Below, piece after piece: positions 26,458 through 35,166 of a stretch of 64,000 nt of DNA. A model generated the notes under the pieces. The model made no database searches and was not told the origin of the DNA. It worked only from the letters and a program-made list of their open reading frames with translations. The position numbers and the translations under genes were made by a program. Source of the stretch: Rubritepida flocculans DSM 14296. Its GTDB lineage: Bacteria > Pseudomonadota > Alphaproteobacteria > Acetobacterales > Acetobacteraceae. Positions within the stretch are counted from its first letter, which is position 1; every line of letters starts with the position of its first letter. The stretch covers positions 158,915 to 222,914 of the forward strand of contig NZ_AUDH01000005.1 of NCBI RefSeq assembly GCF_000425365.1. The letters run 5' to 3'.

Positions 26458-26984
26458 CGCCCTCGCTCGGCGCCCTGGGCCTCGCTTATCTGCGCATCGG
26501 GCTGACCGGCTTCGGCGGCGTGAACGCCTGGGCGCGGCAGCTCCTGGTCGAGGAGAAGGGCTGGCTCACCGAGCAGGAATACGCCGAGACGCTCGGCATC
26601 GCGCAGGTGCTGCCCGGGCCGAATGCGCTGAACTGCGCGATCGGCGTGGGCGTGCGCTTCCATGGCGCGGCGGGGGCCATGGTGTGCGGAGTGGCGCTGT
26701 TCGGCGGGCCGATGGCGCTGCTGATGGGCATCGCCGCGCTCTACGACGCCTATGGCGAGCTGCCTCTGGTGCGCGCGGTGCTGACGGGCATCGCCGCCGC
26801 GGCGGCGGGCATGGTGCTCGGCACCGCCGCGAAGATGACCGGGAAGCTGCGCCCCAGCCTGCCGCTGCTGCTGGTGGGGCTCGGCGCGCTCGGCATGGCG
26901 CTGGCGCGCGTGCCGCTGCCCGCCGTGGTGCTCGGCCTCGCGCCCTTCGGCCTGCTCGCCGCCTGGTGGGGGATGCGGCGATGA
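26454..26984 (+). CDS. Half-length ChrA-family transporter, N-type half, second pair
   Basis: 176 residues, a paralogue of the gene at 25385: GLTGFGGVNAWARQLLVEEKGWLTE and AETLGIAQVLPGPNALNCAIGVGVRFHG. It clearly aligns along its whole length with the first N-type half (shared MVxGTAxKMxxKLRP loop). It starts with GTG overlapping the previous TGA. The order N-C-N-C shows duplication of an entire pair. Confidence 0.9.
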   Translation: MTPSLGALGLAYLRIGLTGFGGVNAWARQLLVEEKGWLTEQEYAETLGIAQVLPGPNALNCAIGVGVRFHGAAGAMVCGVALFGGPMALLMGIAALYDAYGELPLVRAVLTGIAAAAAGMVLGTAAKMTGKLRPSLPLLLVGLGALGMALARVPLPAVVLGLAPFGLLAAWWGMRR

Positions 26985-27523
26985 GCGAGGAGAGCCCGCT
27001 CGGCGCGCTGGTGCTCGGCTTCCTCGGCATCTCGCTGCTCAGCGTGGGCGGGGGCGTGGCGGTGCTGCCCGAGATGCAGCGCCTGGTGGTCGAGACGCAT
27101 GGCTGGATGGATGCGCTGGGCTTCGCCAAGCGCTTCGCCCTGGCGCAGGCCGCGCCGGGGCCGAACATCATGGTGGTGGGGCTGATCGGCTGGCATGTGG
27201 CCGGGGCGCTGGGCATGTTCACGGCCATGCTGGCCATGTGCGGGCCGACCTCGCTGCTGGCCTATGGCGTCGCGCGGATGCGCCAGCGCCTGGCCGGCCG
27301 GCGCGGGCTGCGCGTGGCCGAGCGCGGGCTCGTGCCCATCGCGGTGGGGCTGATCGCGGCCTCGGGCGTGCTGCTCGCCGCCGGCACGGCCGAGGGCGCG
27401 GCCCTGCCCTGGCTCGCGCTCGGCGTCACGCTGGGCAGCGCGCTCTTCGTCTGGCGCAGCGCGCGCTCGCCGCTCTGGGTGCTGGGGTTCGGCGCGATCA
27501 TGGGCGCGCTGTTTCTGCGCTGA
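26981..27523 (+). CDS. Half-length ChrA-family transporter, C-type half, second pair
   Basis: 180 residues, a paralogue of the gene at 25939: SLLSVGGGVAVLPEMQRLVVETHGWMD, FALAQAAPGPNIMVVGLIGWHVAG, and LVPIAVGLIAASGVLLAAG. ATG overlaps the preceding stop (ATGA); larger in-register frames on this stretch are artefacts. It ends the amidohydrolase-ChrA run; the next gene starts 32 bases on. Confidence 0.9.
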   Translation: MSEESPLGALVLGFLGISLLSVGGGVAVLPEMQRLVVETHGWMDALGFAKRFALAQAAPGPNIMVVGLIGWHVAGALGMFTAMLAMCGPTSLLAYGVARMRQRLAGRRGLRVAERGLVPIAVGLIAASGVLLAAGTAEGAALPWLALGVTLGSALFVWRSARSPLWVLGFGAIMGALFLR

Positions 27524-27555
27524 CGCCGACCGCCCGGCCATGGCAGCATGGCGGC

Positions 27556-28590
27556 ATGCACACCACCGTCTTCTTCGCCACCAACCGCCGGCTGATCGGC
27601 CCCGGCGACAAGGCCGCCGACTATGCCGGCGAGCAGGGCCCGGCCGGCCAGCCGGGCCGGCTGACCCACGCCATGGCCGAGGTGGAGCGCGCCGATCTCG
27701 CCCGGCGCGAGACGGGGGCGCTGCGCTCCATCGCGGGCGTCGCGCCCGATGACTTCTCCGCCGCGCTCTCCCGGCGGCTGGAGCAGGGCGGCAACCTGCT
27801 CGTCTTCCTGCACGGCTTCGCCAACAGCTTCAGCGACGCGCTGCGCCGCGCCGCTTTCAACCGCGACTGGCTGGCCGGTTCGCGCCTGCCCGGGGCGGAC
27901 TGCACGGTGATCGCCTTCTCCTGGCCCTCGGGCGGGGTGGTGGTGGACGGCAAGACGGTGGCGCCGGGGCTGCTGGTCGCGCCCGTCTCGCTCGTGCTGC
28001 TGCTGGCCGGGGTGGTCGCCTCCCCGCTCGCCGGCGCCTATCTGGAGGATCAGCGCCAGGCCGAGGCCTCGGCCGCCGATCTGGTCAGCTTCCTCGACCG
28101 GCTGCGCCCGCTGGCGCAGACGCTGCGCAAACGCGGGGGGCGGGTGGCGCTGCTCGCGCACAGCATGGGCAACCTCGTGCTGCAGCGCGGGCTGGAGCGA
28201 TGGGAGGGCATGGCCTTTCCAGGCGAGCCCCTGTTCGACGTGGCGATCAGCGCCTCGCCCGACACCGGCTGGGCGGAGAAGGACGGCGCCGGCCCCCGCT
28301 GGCTCGCCCTGCTCGGCAAGCTCTCGACGAAGGTGGATCTGCTCCATTCCCAGCAGGACACGATCCTCGCCCTCAGCCACAAGGTGAACGGGATGAAGCG
28401 GCTGGGCCTGAGCGGGCCGGGCGACAAGGATGTGCCGGGCCGCTACGACCCCGCCCGCTTCCGCTTCCTCGACTGCAGCGGCTACCGCGACGACGCGCCC
28501 AACCCGAGCATCGACCAGAGCCACCAGTTCTACCGCCGCCTCGAGCCTGTGCGCGACCTGATGGCCCGCGCGGTGGCGGGCGTGCCGTGA
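27556..28590 (+). CDS. Alpha/beta hydrolase (DUF900-like)
   Basis: Lipase-like serine hydrolase, 344 residues, soluble apart from one central hydrophobic segment (PVSLVLLLAGVVASPLAGAYL, around residue 140) that may anchor it. The opening MHTTVFFATNRRLIG is typical of the DUF900 group; an oxyanion-loop FLHGFANSFSDAL, the nucleophile elbow AHSMGN and a late His (QSHQFYRRL) form the catalytic set. Substrate unknown. It precedes the RidA-like gene with a GTGA overlap. Confidence 0.82.
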   Translation: MHTTVFFATNRRLIGPGDKAADYAGEQGPAGQPGRLTHAMAEVERADLARRETGALRSIAGVAPDDFSAALSRRLEQGGNLLVFLHGFANSFSDALRRAAFNRDWLAGSRLPGADCTVIAFSWPSGGVVVDGKTVAPGLLVAPVSLVLLLAGVVASPLAGAYLEDQRQAEASAADLVSFLDRLRPLAQTLRKRGGRVALLAHSMGNLVLQRGLERWEGMAFPGEPLFDVAISASPDTGWAEKDGAGPRWLALLGKLSTKVDLLHSQQDTILALSHKVNGMKRLGLSGPGDKDVPGRYDPARFRFLDCSGYRDDAPNPSIDQSHQFYRRLEPVRDLMARAVAGVP

Positions 28591-29624
28591 CGGCCGCGGA
28601 GCCCGGCCCGGCGGGGCCGCTCTTCCTGCGCGGCCTCGGCGCCCCCTCGCCGCCCGGCGACGCCGCGGGCCAGGCCGCCCTGGCGCTGCGCGAGGCCGAG
28701 GCGCGGCTTCGCGCGGCCGGGGCGGACATCCGCCGCCTCGAGATCGCGCTGACCGACCGCGCCTTCCTCGCCCCGGTCGAGGAGGCGCTCGCCCGGCTGC
28801 CCGGCGCGGCCGCCGCCCCGCGCGCGGTGACCATCCTCCCCGGCCTCGCCGAGCCCGGCATGCTGGTGGAGATCGGGCTCGACGCCGCCCCGCCCTGCCC
28901 GGCGGCGCAGGCGGAGCTGCGGCTGCCCGGCCTCTCCGCCCCCGCCCCGCGCGGCCACACGGCCGAGGCCGCCGCCCTCCAGGCCGAGGCGGTGTTCGAC
29001 GCGCTGGAGGCGCGGCTCGAGGCGGCGGGCGCGCGGCTGGGCGATCTGTGCAAGATCACCATGCAGATCACCGACCGCGCCTTCCGCCAGCCGGTCTATG
29101 GCGTGATGGGCCGGCGCCTCGCCGGGGTGCGGCCGGTCAGCACCGGGCTGATCGTGGCCGGGCTGCCCGACCCGCATGCGCTCTTCCAGCTCGATGCGGT
29201 CGTGATCCCCGGCGGGCCGCATGCGCGGATCAGGCCCTATCTCTCCACCTCCATGCCCTACGGGCGCGAGCGCCAGCCCTTCCAGGCCGAGTTCTGCATG
29301 GCCGTGCGGGCGGGGCGCGACATCCTCCTGCGCGGGCAGACCGGCCTCTCGCTCGAGGGCGTCTTCCACGGCGAGGGCGACCCCGCCGCCCAGGCGCGCC
29401 AGGCGATGGACAATGTGGAGCGGCTGCTGGCCGAGGCGGGCGCGGGCCTCGACGATGTGGCGCACGCCGCCCTCTACGTCACCGACCGCGCCTTCCTCGC
29501 CCCGGCCTGCGCGGTGGTGCGGGAGCGGCTGGGCGCCGCGCCGCCGCTGGCGCAGCGCATCGTGCGCGGGCTGGCCGCGCCCGAGCTGCTGATGGAGGTG
29601 GATGTCCGCGCCCGGCTGCCGTGA
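28587..29624 (+). CDS. Triple-repeat RidA/YjgF-family-like protein
   Basis: 345 residues built of three YjgF/Rid-like modules. Each ends in a similar block: ALTDRAFLAPVEEALARLPG...LAEPGMLVEIGL (about 50-105), ITDRAFRQPVYGVMGRRLAG...FQLDAVVIPGG (about 155-210) and VTDRAFLAPACAVVRERLG...LLMEVDVRARLP (about 295-345). Canonical RidA is a trimer of single about 130-residue chains that deaminates enamine/imine intermediates; a single chain with three modules might mimic that trimer. The conserved catalytic Arg of RidA is not evident in the equivalent blocks, so activity is uncertain. GTG start overlaps the hydrolase stop. Confidence 0.75.
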   Translation: MTAAEPGPAGPLFLRGLGAPSPPGDAAGQAALALREAEARLRAAGADIRRLEIALTDRAFLAPVEEALARLPGAAAAPRAVTILPGLAEPGMLVEIGLDAAPPCPAAQAELRLPGLSAPAPRGHTAEAAALQAEAVFDALEARLEAAGARLGDLCKITMQITDRAFRQPVYGVMGRRLAGVRPVSTGLIVAGLPDPHALFQLDAVVIPGGPHARIRPYLSTSMPYGRERQPFQAEFCMAVRAGRDILLRGQTGLSLEGVFHGEGDPAAQARQAMDNVERLLAEAGAGLDDVAHAALYVTDRAFLAPACAVVRERLGAAPPLAQRIVRGLAAPELLMEVDVRARLP

Positions 29625-29749
29625 TCAGGGCGGCGGCGGCGGAGCTTTCGCACGCCTTGGCGCGAGCGGCCGCCGGCAGGCCCCTGCTCGTCACGCCGCC
29701 GCCCGCCCACCCGGCGCGCCCGATCCGTCCGGCATGACCGCCGGCCGCG

Positions 29750-31828
29750 TTATTCCGCCGCCAGCAGCGCATGCGGGGCGCGGGCCAGCTCCTCCAGCGG
29801 GCGGTGGCAGGCGATGACGTGGCCCGGCCCGGCGAGCCGCGGCGGCGGCGCCTGCTCCTCGCAGACGGGGCCGAGCCGCGCGGGGCAGCGATGCGCGAAG
29901 CGGCAGCCGCGCGCCGGCGCGGGGGTCGAGACATCGCCCGCCAGGCGCAGCCGCGCCCCCGCCCGCTCCCGCCGCCCCAGCAGCGGCACGGCCGAGAGCA
30001 GCGCCTGGGTGTAGGGGTGATAGGGCGGGGCCAGCACCGCCTCTACCGGCCCCTCCTCCACCACCCCGCCGCGATACATCACCGCGATGCGGTCCGCGAT
30101 GTGCGCCACCACGCCGATGTCGTGTGAGATGAACAGATAGCCCACGCCCAGCCTGTCGCGCAGCTCCTCCAGCAGGTTCAGCACCGCCGCCTGCACCGAG
30201 ACGTCGAGCGCCGAGACCGCCTCGTCGCAGACCAGCAGATCGGGGCGCGAGGCGAGGGCCCGGGCGATGGCCACGCGCTGCTTCTCGCCCCCCGACATCT
30301 GATGCGGGTAGCGCGCGCGATAGGCGGGGCCGAGGCGCACCAGCTCCAGCAGCCGGTCCACCTCGCGTTCCGCCGCCGCGCCGGAGGCGATGCCGAAGCG
30401 CAGCAAGGGGCGCAGCAGCGCCTGCTCCACCGTCTGGCGCGGGTTGAGCGACCCATCGGGGTTCTGGAAGACGATCTGCGCGCGGCGGCGGAAGCCGGGG
30501 CCGGGCTCGGCCGGCACGGGCGCGCCTTCGAGGCGGATCGCCCCGGCATCGGCCGGCAGCAGGCGCAGCAGCAGCCGCCCCAGCGTGGATTTGCCCGACC
30601 CCGATTCCCCCACCAGCCCCAGCACTTCGCCGCGGCGCAGCGCGAGCGAGACCCCATCCACCGCCCGCACCTCCGCGCGCGGGGCGAGGAGGCGCAGCAC
30701 GCCCCCGCCCAGGCGGAAGCGCTTGGCGAGGCCCTCCGCCTCCAGCAGCGTCCCGCCGATCGGCGGACGGGCGGCGGGGGGCGCCTCCTCGGCCGGCCAG
30801 GGCGTGCCGGCCAGGGCCTCTGCGCGGTGGCAGAGCACGCGCCGCACCCCGGCCGCCCGGACGAGGCCGGCCGGATCGCCGCCCCTCTCGCCCCGGCCGG
30901 GCTCGGGGGCGGCCGCCGGCCTGAGCGCCTGGGGCGCCTCGCAGCCCGGGGCGGCGAAGGGGCAGCGCGGGCGGAAATGGCAGCCCGGATCGGGCCGCGT
31001 CAGGTCCGGCAGGCTGCCGGGGATGGGGCGCAGCCGCTGCATCCCCCCGCGATCGGCCCGCGGCAGGGCGGCGAGCAGCCCGCGCGTGTAGGGGTGCAGC
31101 GGGGCCGAGAGCAGCGCCTGCACGGGCCCCTGCTCCACCACCCGGCCGGCGTAGAGCACCGTCACCTCCTCGCAGAGCCGGTCCACGATGCCGAGGTTGT
31201 GGCTGACCAGCAGCATCGCCACCCCGCGCTCGCGCCGCAGCCGCTCGAGAAGGTCGAGGATCTGCGCCTCCACCGTCACGTCCAGCGCCGTGGTCGGCTC
31301 GTCGAGCAGCAGCAGCTCGGGCTCGCAGGCGAGCGCGGTGGCGATCACGGCGCGCTGCTTCATCCCGCCCGAGAGCTGGTGCGGATAGGCGTCCGCGACC
31401 TCGGCCGGGCGGGGCAGGCCCATCTCGCCCAGCAGCTCCACCGCGCGGGCGAGGGCGGCGCGCGGCGCGAGGCCGCGGTGCTGCATCAGCGGCTCGGCCA
31501 CCTGCAGGCCCACGCGCAGGGCGGGGTTGAGCGCCCCGGCCGGGTCCTGGAACACGGTGCCGATGCGCGCGCCGCGCAGCCGTGCCGCCGCGGCGCGCAG
31601 ATCATCCTCGGCGAAGCGCATCCGCTCGGCCGAGAGGCTCGCCCCCTTGCCCAGCAGCCCGAGCAGGGCGAGCACCAGGGAGGATTTGCCCGAGCCGCTC
31701 TCGCCCACCAGCCCCATGGCCCCGCCGCGCGGGATGGCGAGAGAGACGCCCTGCAGCGCCTGCACCGCGCCCCTGCGCGTGGCGTAGGCGAGCGAGAGCC
31801 CCGCCACCTCGAGCAACGGCGCGCTCAA
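29750..31828 (-). CDS. Fused dipeptide/oligopeptide ABC transporter ATPase (DppD-DppF type)
   Basis: Cytoplasmic energy-coupling subunit with two complete ATPase modules in one chain of 692 residues. Module 1: Walker A GESGSGKSS, signature LSGGMKQR, Walker B LLLLDEPTTALD. Module 2: GESGSGKST, MSGGEKQR, LLVCDEAVSALD. Each ends with an oligopeptide-type Cys box (CHFRPRCPFAAPGC; CRFAHRCPARLGPVC). I start at TTG 31828, which overlaps the permease stop (TTGA); the frame remains open into the permease but that is not coding. Last gene of the transporter operon. Confidence 0.93.
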   Translation of the reverse strand: MSAPLLEVAGLSLAYATRRGAVQALQGVSLAIPRGGAMGLVGESGSGKSSLVLALLGLLGKGASLSAERMRFAEDDLRAAAARLRGARIGTVFQDPAGALNPALRVGLQVAEPLMQHRGLAPRAALARAVELLGEMGLPRPAEVADAYPHQLSGGMKQRAVIATALACEPELLLLDEPTTALDVTVEAQILDLLERLRRERGVAMLLVSHNLGIVDRLCEEVTVLYAGRVVEQGPVQALLSAPLHPYTRGLLAALPRADRGGMQRLRPIPGSLPDLTRPDPGCHFRPRCPFAAPGCEAPQALRPAAAPEPGRGERGGDPAGLVRAAGVRRVLCHRAEALAGTPWPAEEAPPAARPPIGGTLLEAEGLAKRFRLGGGVLRLLAPRAEVRAVDGVSLALRRGEVLGLVGESGSGKSTLGRLLLRLLPADAGAIRLEGAPVPAEPGPGFRRRAQIVFQNPDGSLNPRQTVEQALLRPLLRFGIASGAAAEREVDRLLELVRLGPAYRARYPHQMSGGEKQRVAIARALASRPDLLVCDEAVSALDVSVQAAVLNLLEELRDRLGVGYLFISHDIGVVAHIADRIAVMYRGGVVEEGPVEAVLAPPYHPYTQALLSAVPLLGRRERAGARLRLAGDVSTPAPARGCRFAHRCPARLGPVCEEQAPPPRLAGPGHVIACHRPLEELARAPHALLAAE

Positions 31829-32670
31829 TGCCCCCGCCCCTTGAGGCGCGGGTCCAGCAGGTCGCGCAGCCCCTCGCCCACCACGTTCACCGCGATCAGC
31901 AGCAGGCAGAGGCACAGCCCGGGCGCGAGGCCGATCCAGGGCGCCTCGGAGATGAAGGGCCGGGATTCGGCGATCATCAGCCCCCATTCGCTGGCCGGAG
32001 GCTGCGGCCCGAGCCCGAGGAAGGACAGGGCGGAGCCGAGCAGGATGGCGAAGGTGACGCGCAGCGCCGTCTCGACGATCAGCGGCGGCCAGGCATTGGG
32101 CAGGATTTCCCGCGCCAGGATGTGGAAGGCGCCCTCGCCGCGGGCGCGCGCGGCCTCCACGAACTCCTCCGCCAGCAGGTCGAGCGCCACGGCGCGCGCG
32201 ATGCGCGTCATGATCGGAACATAGACGAGGCCCACGGCGAGGATGGTCTTGCCGAGGCCCGGCTCCGTCACCGCGAGGATGAGCAGGCCGAGCAGCACGG
32301 GCGGCAGCGAGATCAGCAGATCCACCCCGCGCATGATCGCCTCCTCCACCAGCCCGCGACGGAAGGCGGCGATCAGGCCGAGCGGCACGCCGATGGCGAG
32401 GCTGATGGCGGTGGCGCCGAAGCCCATCAGCAGCGAATGGTGCGCCCCGGCCAGCACGCGCGAGAACACGTCGCGCCCGAACTCGTCCGTGCCGAACCAG
32501 TGCGCGGCGGAGGGCGGGCGCAGCCGCGCGCGCATGTTGAAGGCGTCCGGATCGTAGGGCGCGAGGAAGGGGCCGAGCGCGGCGAGCAGCAGCACGAGCC
32601 CGAGCACGACCAGCCCCAGCAGCAGGCTGCGCGGCAGCCGCCGCCCCGGCGCGGACAGCGCGGCGCTCAC
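31825..32670 (-). CDS. dppC: Peptide-type ABC transporter permease (DppC family)
   Basis: Inner-membrane permease, 281 residues. An N-terminal transmembrane helix (about 17-40) and the family motif HWFGTDEFGRDVFSRVLAGAHHSL are followed by five more helices. The ATPase-docking EAA loop is EEFVEAARARGEGAFHILAREILPN. Starts with GTG overlapping the DppB stop (GTGA), and its TGA overlaps the ATPase TTG. Pairs with the DppB-type gene upstream. Confidence 0.94.
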   Translation of the reverse strand: MSAALSAPGRRLPRSLLLGLVVLGLVLLLAALGPFLAPYDPDAFNMRARLRPPSAAHWFGTDEFGRDVFSRVLAGAHHSLLMGFGATAISLAIGVPLGLIAAFRRGLVEEAIMRGVDLLISLPPVLLGLLILAVTEPGLGKTILAVGLVYVPIMTRIARAVALDLLAEEFVEAARARGEGAFHILAREILPNAWPPLIVETALRVTFAILLGSALSFLGLGPQPPASEWGLMIAESRPFISEAPWIGLAPGLCLCLLLIAVNVVGEGLRDLLDPRLKGRGH

Positions 32671-33623
32671 GCCGCCCCGCCCACGCGGATGCGCGGGTTC
32701 ACCACCGCGTAGAGGATGTCGGCCGCGAGATTCGCCAGCGCATAGACGGCGGTGACGACGATCATCCCCCCCATCATCAGCGGCAGATCCTGGTTGTCGA
32801 TGGCGTAGATCAGCATCCGGCCGAGGCCGGGATAGGCGAAGACGCTCTCCACCACCACGATCCCCCCGATGAGGATGCCCACATCCACCGCGAGCACGGT
32901 GATGGCCGGCATCAGCGCGTTGGGCAGGGCGTGGCGGCGCAGCACCAGGCGCTCGGGCAGGCCCTTGGCGCGCGCGGCGAGCACGTAGCGGCTCTCGAGC
33001 GCCTCCAGCATGGAGGAGCGCACGAGGCGCGAGACATGCGCGATCAGCCCGAGCACCAGCGTCGCCACCGGCAGGATGAGGTGCTTGGCCCAGCCGAGCA
33101 GCCCCCCCTCGGCGAGGGGCGTGTAGCCCGTGGCCGGCAGCCAGCCGAGCCAGACCGAGAAGAACAGGATCACGAGGATGCACCAGAAGAACTCGGGCAC
33201 CGCGATGAAGAAGTACTGCCCGAGGGTGAGCGCGCGGTCGCTCGCCGAACCCGCATGGGTGGCCGAATGGATGCCGAGCGCGACGCCCGCCAGCGCGACC
33301 AGCACGATGGAGATGGCGGCCAGCACGGCCGAACGGCCGAGCGCCTCGAGGATCACCGGCCCCGCCGGCCGGTCCATGGTCAGCGAGACGCCGAAATCGC
33401 CCTGCAGCAGCCCGCTGAACCAGCGCCAGTACTGCAGGTGCAGCGGGTCGTTCAGCCCGAGCCTCTCCTCGAGCGCCGCGATGGCGGCGCTGGTGGCGTA
33501 TTCGCCCAGGATCATGTGCGCCACGCTGCCCGGCAGCAGATGCACCACGGCGAAGACCAGCACCGTCATCGCCCAGAGCACGAAGACGAGCGAGGCGAGG
33601 CGGCGGGCCAGGAAGCCCGCCAT
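32667..33623 (-). CDS. dppB: Peptide-type ABC transporter permease (DppB family)
   Basis: Inner-membrane permease, 318 residues, six transmembrane helices. Typical N-terminus LARRLASLVFVLWAMTVLVFAVVHLLPG; LGLNDPLHLQYWRWFSGLLQGDFGVSL; EAA loop LESRYVLAARAKGLPERLVLRRHALPNAL. ATG at 33623 overlaps the substrate-binding protein stop by one base (TGATG). Confidence 0.94.
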   Translation of the reverse strand: MAGFLARRLASLVFVLWAMTVLVFAVVHLLPGSVAHMILGEYATSAAIAALEERLGLNDPLHLQYWRWFSGLLQGDFGVSLTMDRPAGPVILEALGRSAVLAAISIVLVALAGVALGIHSATHAGSASDRALTLGQYFFIAVPEFFWCILVILFFSVWLGWLPATGYTPLAEGGLLGWAKHLILPVATLVLGLIAHVSRLVRSSMLEALESRYVLAARAKGLPERLVLRRHALPNALMPAITVLAVDVGILIGGIVVVESVFAYPGLGRMLIYAIDNQDLPLMMGGMIVVTAVYALANLAADILYAVVNPRIRVGGAA

Positions 33624-35146
33624 CAGGCGCCCAGGAAGCCGCGCCGGAGGTCGAACCAGCGCATCGGGTGCGTGCTCACCTCCCGCACATTGGCGCGATA
33701 GCCGCAGGCGAAATTGACGGCATAGGCGAAATAGCCCGCCGGGTTCTCGGCCAGCACGCGCTGCATGGCGACGTAGTGCTCGCGCTGGCGGGCGGGGTCG
33801 CCGGTGAGGCGCGCCTGCTCCAGCGCATGGTCCACGCGCGGCTCGTTGTAGTGCCACAGCCGCTCGTTCCAGCTTCCGCGGCTGTGCAGGAAGGGGAAGG
33901 TCGCCGTGTCCACCGTCGGGCGGGCGAAGAAGCCCTCGATGTAGAAGGGCGCCCGGCCCGAGACCTCGGCCGAGTAGCGGCCGAAGGGCACGCGCTGGAT
34001 CTCGATCTCGAAGCCCGCGGGGCGGGCGAGCTGCTGCAGCGTCACGCCCAGCCGCTCGCGCACCGGCCGGCCGACCGGGATGACCAGCGGCACGCGCACC
34101 GGGCCGCGGATGCCCGCCTCCGCGAGCAGCCGCCGCGCCGCGGCCGGGTCCGCCCGCTCGGGGATCGGAACCTCGCGCGCGAAGAAGGGATGGGTGGGCG
34201 GGATGGGGCTGTGGGTGGGCGCGCCCTCGCCGAAGAGCACCGCCTCCACCACATCGGGCTTGGCAACGGCCAGGTGGAAGGCGCGGCGCACCCGCACGTC
34301 GTTGAAGGGGGCGATCTGGTGGTTCATCACCGCCCCGTCCCAGGAGGCGGTGGCGACGCTCTCCACCCGGATGTTCCGCGCCTCGCGGAGCTGGCGCACG
34401 TTCTCGGGGCCGAGATCCCACACCACCTCGAGATCGCCCGCCTGCAGGGCGGCGATGCGCACGCTCATCTCCGGCAGCACGCGCAGCTCCACCCCGTCGA
34501 GGCGCGGCTGGCCCGGCTCCCAGTACTCCGGGTTGCGGGCGAGCACGAGCCGGTCGCCCGGCGTGTAGCTGCGGAAGAGGAAGGGCCCCGTGCCCGAGGG
34601 CTGGGTGGCGAGCTGCTCGATCCGATCGTGCGGGACGATCTTCACCTGCCGGTCGGCCAGGATATCGGCGAAGCCGCCATAGGGGGCGGAGAGGCGGAAG
34701 ATCACGCTGTGGGCGTCGGGCGCCTCGATGGCCTCCACCATCTCGAAATTGCTGCGCGCGGGCGAGGCGAGGGCGGGGTCCATCACCCGGCGGAAGCTCG
34801 CCACCACGTCCTCGCTCGTCATCTCCCGGCCGTGGTGGAAGCGCACGCCGCGGCGCAGGCGGAAGCTCCAGGTCCGCAGATCGTCGGAATACTGCCAGGA
34901 TTCCGCGAGCTCCGGCTCGATCGTCATGTCCTCCTTCATGCGGGTGAGGCCGTTGAAGACGAGCTGGTTGTAGACGTACTCCTCGCCGATGGTGGTGCGC
35001 GCGGGGTCGAGGAAGCGCAGGTTCGCGCTCATTGCGATGCGCAGCACCCCCCCGCCCGCCTGCGAGGCGCCGGGCCTGGGCAGCGCGACGGCGGAGACGA
35101 GGGCGGGCAGCGCGAGGGCTGTGCGGCGGGGCAGCGTCGTCGTCAC
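33623..35146 (-). CDS. dppA: Family 5 ABC transporter substrate-binding protein (DppA-like)
   Basis: Periplasmic peptide/oligosaccharide-binding protein, 507 residues. The N-terminus LPRRTALALPALVSAVAL looks like a Tat or Sec signal. Conserved segments are LRFLDPARTTIGEEYVYNQLVFNGLTR, ELAESWQYSDDLRTWSFRLRRGVRFH, SEDVVASFRRVMDP and RNPEYWEPGQPRLDGVEL. GTG 35146 is chosen: AAGGAGAGAG lies just before it, while the longer open frame is not family-like. First transporter gene, 20 bases after the DUF1028 gene. The ligand is not deducible; neighbouring peptidases suggest a peptide or acyl-amino acid. Confidence 0.93.
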   Translation of the reverse strand: MTTTLPRRTALALPALVSAVALPRPGASQAGGGVLRIAMSANLRFLDPARTTIGEEYVYNQLVFNGLTRMKEDMTIEPELAESWQYSDDLRTWSFRLRRGVRFHHGREMTSEDVVASFRRVMDPALASPARSNFEMVEAIEAPDAHSVIFRLSAPYGGFADILADRQVKIVPHDRIEQLATQPSGTGPFLFRSYTPGDRLVLARNPEYWEPGQPRLDGVELRVLPEMSVRIAALQAGDLEVVWDLGPENVRQLREARNIRVESVATASWDGAVMNHQIAPFNDVRVRRAFHLAVAKPDVVEAVLFGEGAPTHSPIPPTHPFFAREVPIPERADPAAARRLLAEAGIRGPVRVPLVIPVGRPVRERLGVTLQQLARPAGFEIEIQRVPFGRYSAEVSGRAPFYIEGFFARPTVDTATFPFLHSRGSWNERLWHYNEPRVDHALEQARLTGDPARQREHYVAMQRVLAENPAGYFAYAVNFACGYRANVREVSTHPMRWFDLRRGFLGA

Positions 35147-35166
35147 TCTCTCTCTCCTTCCTGGGC

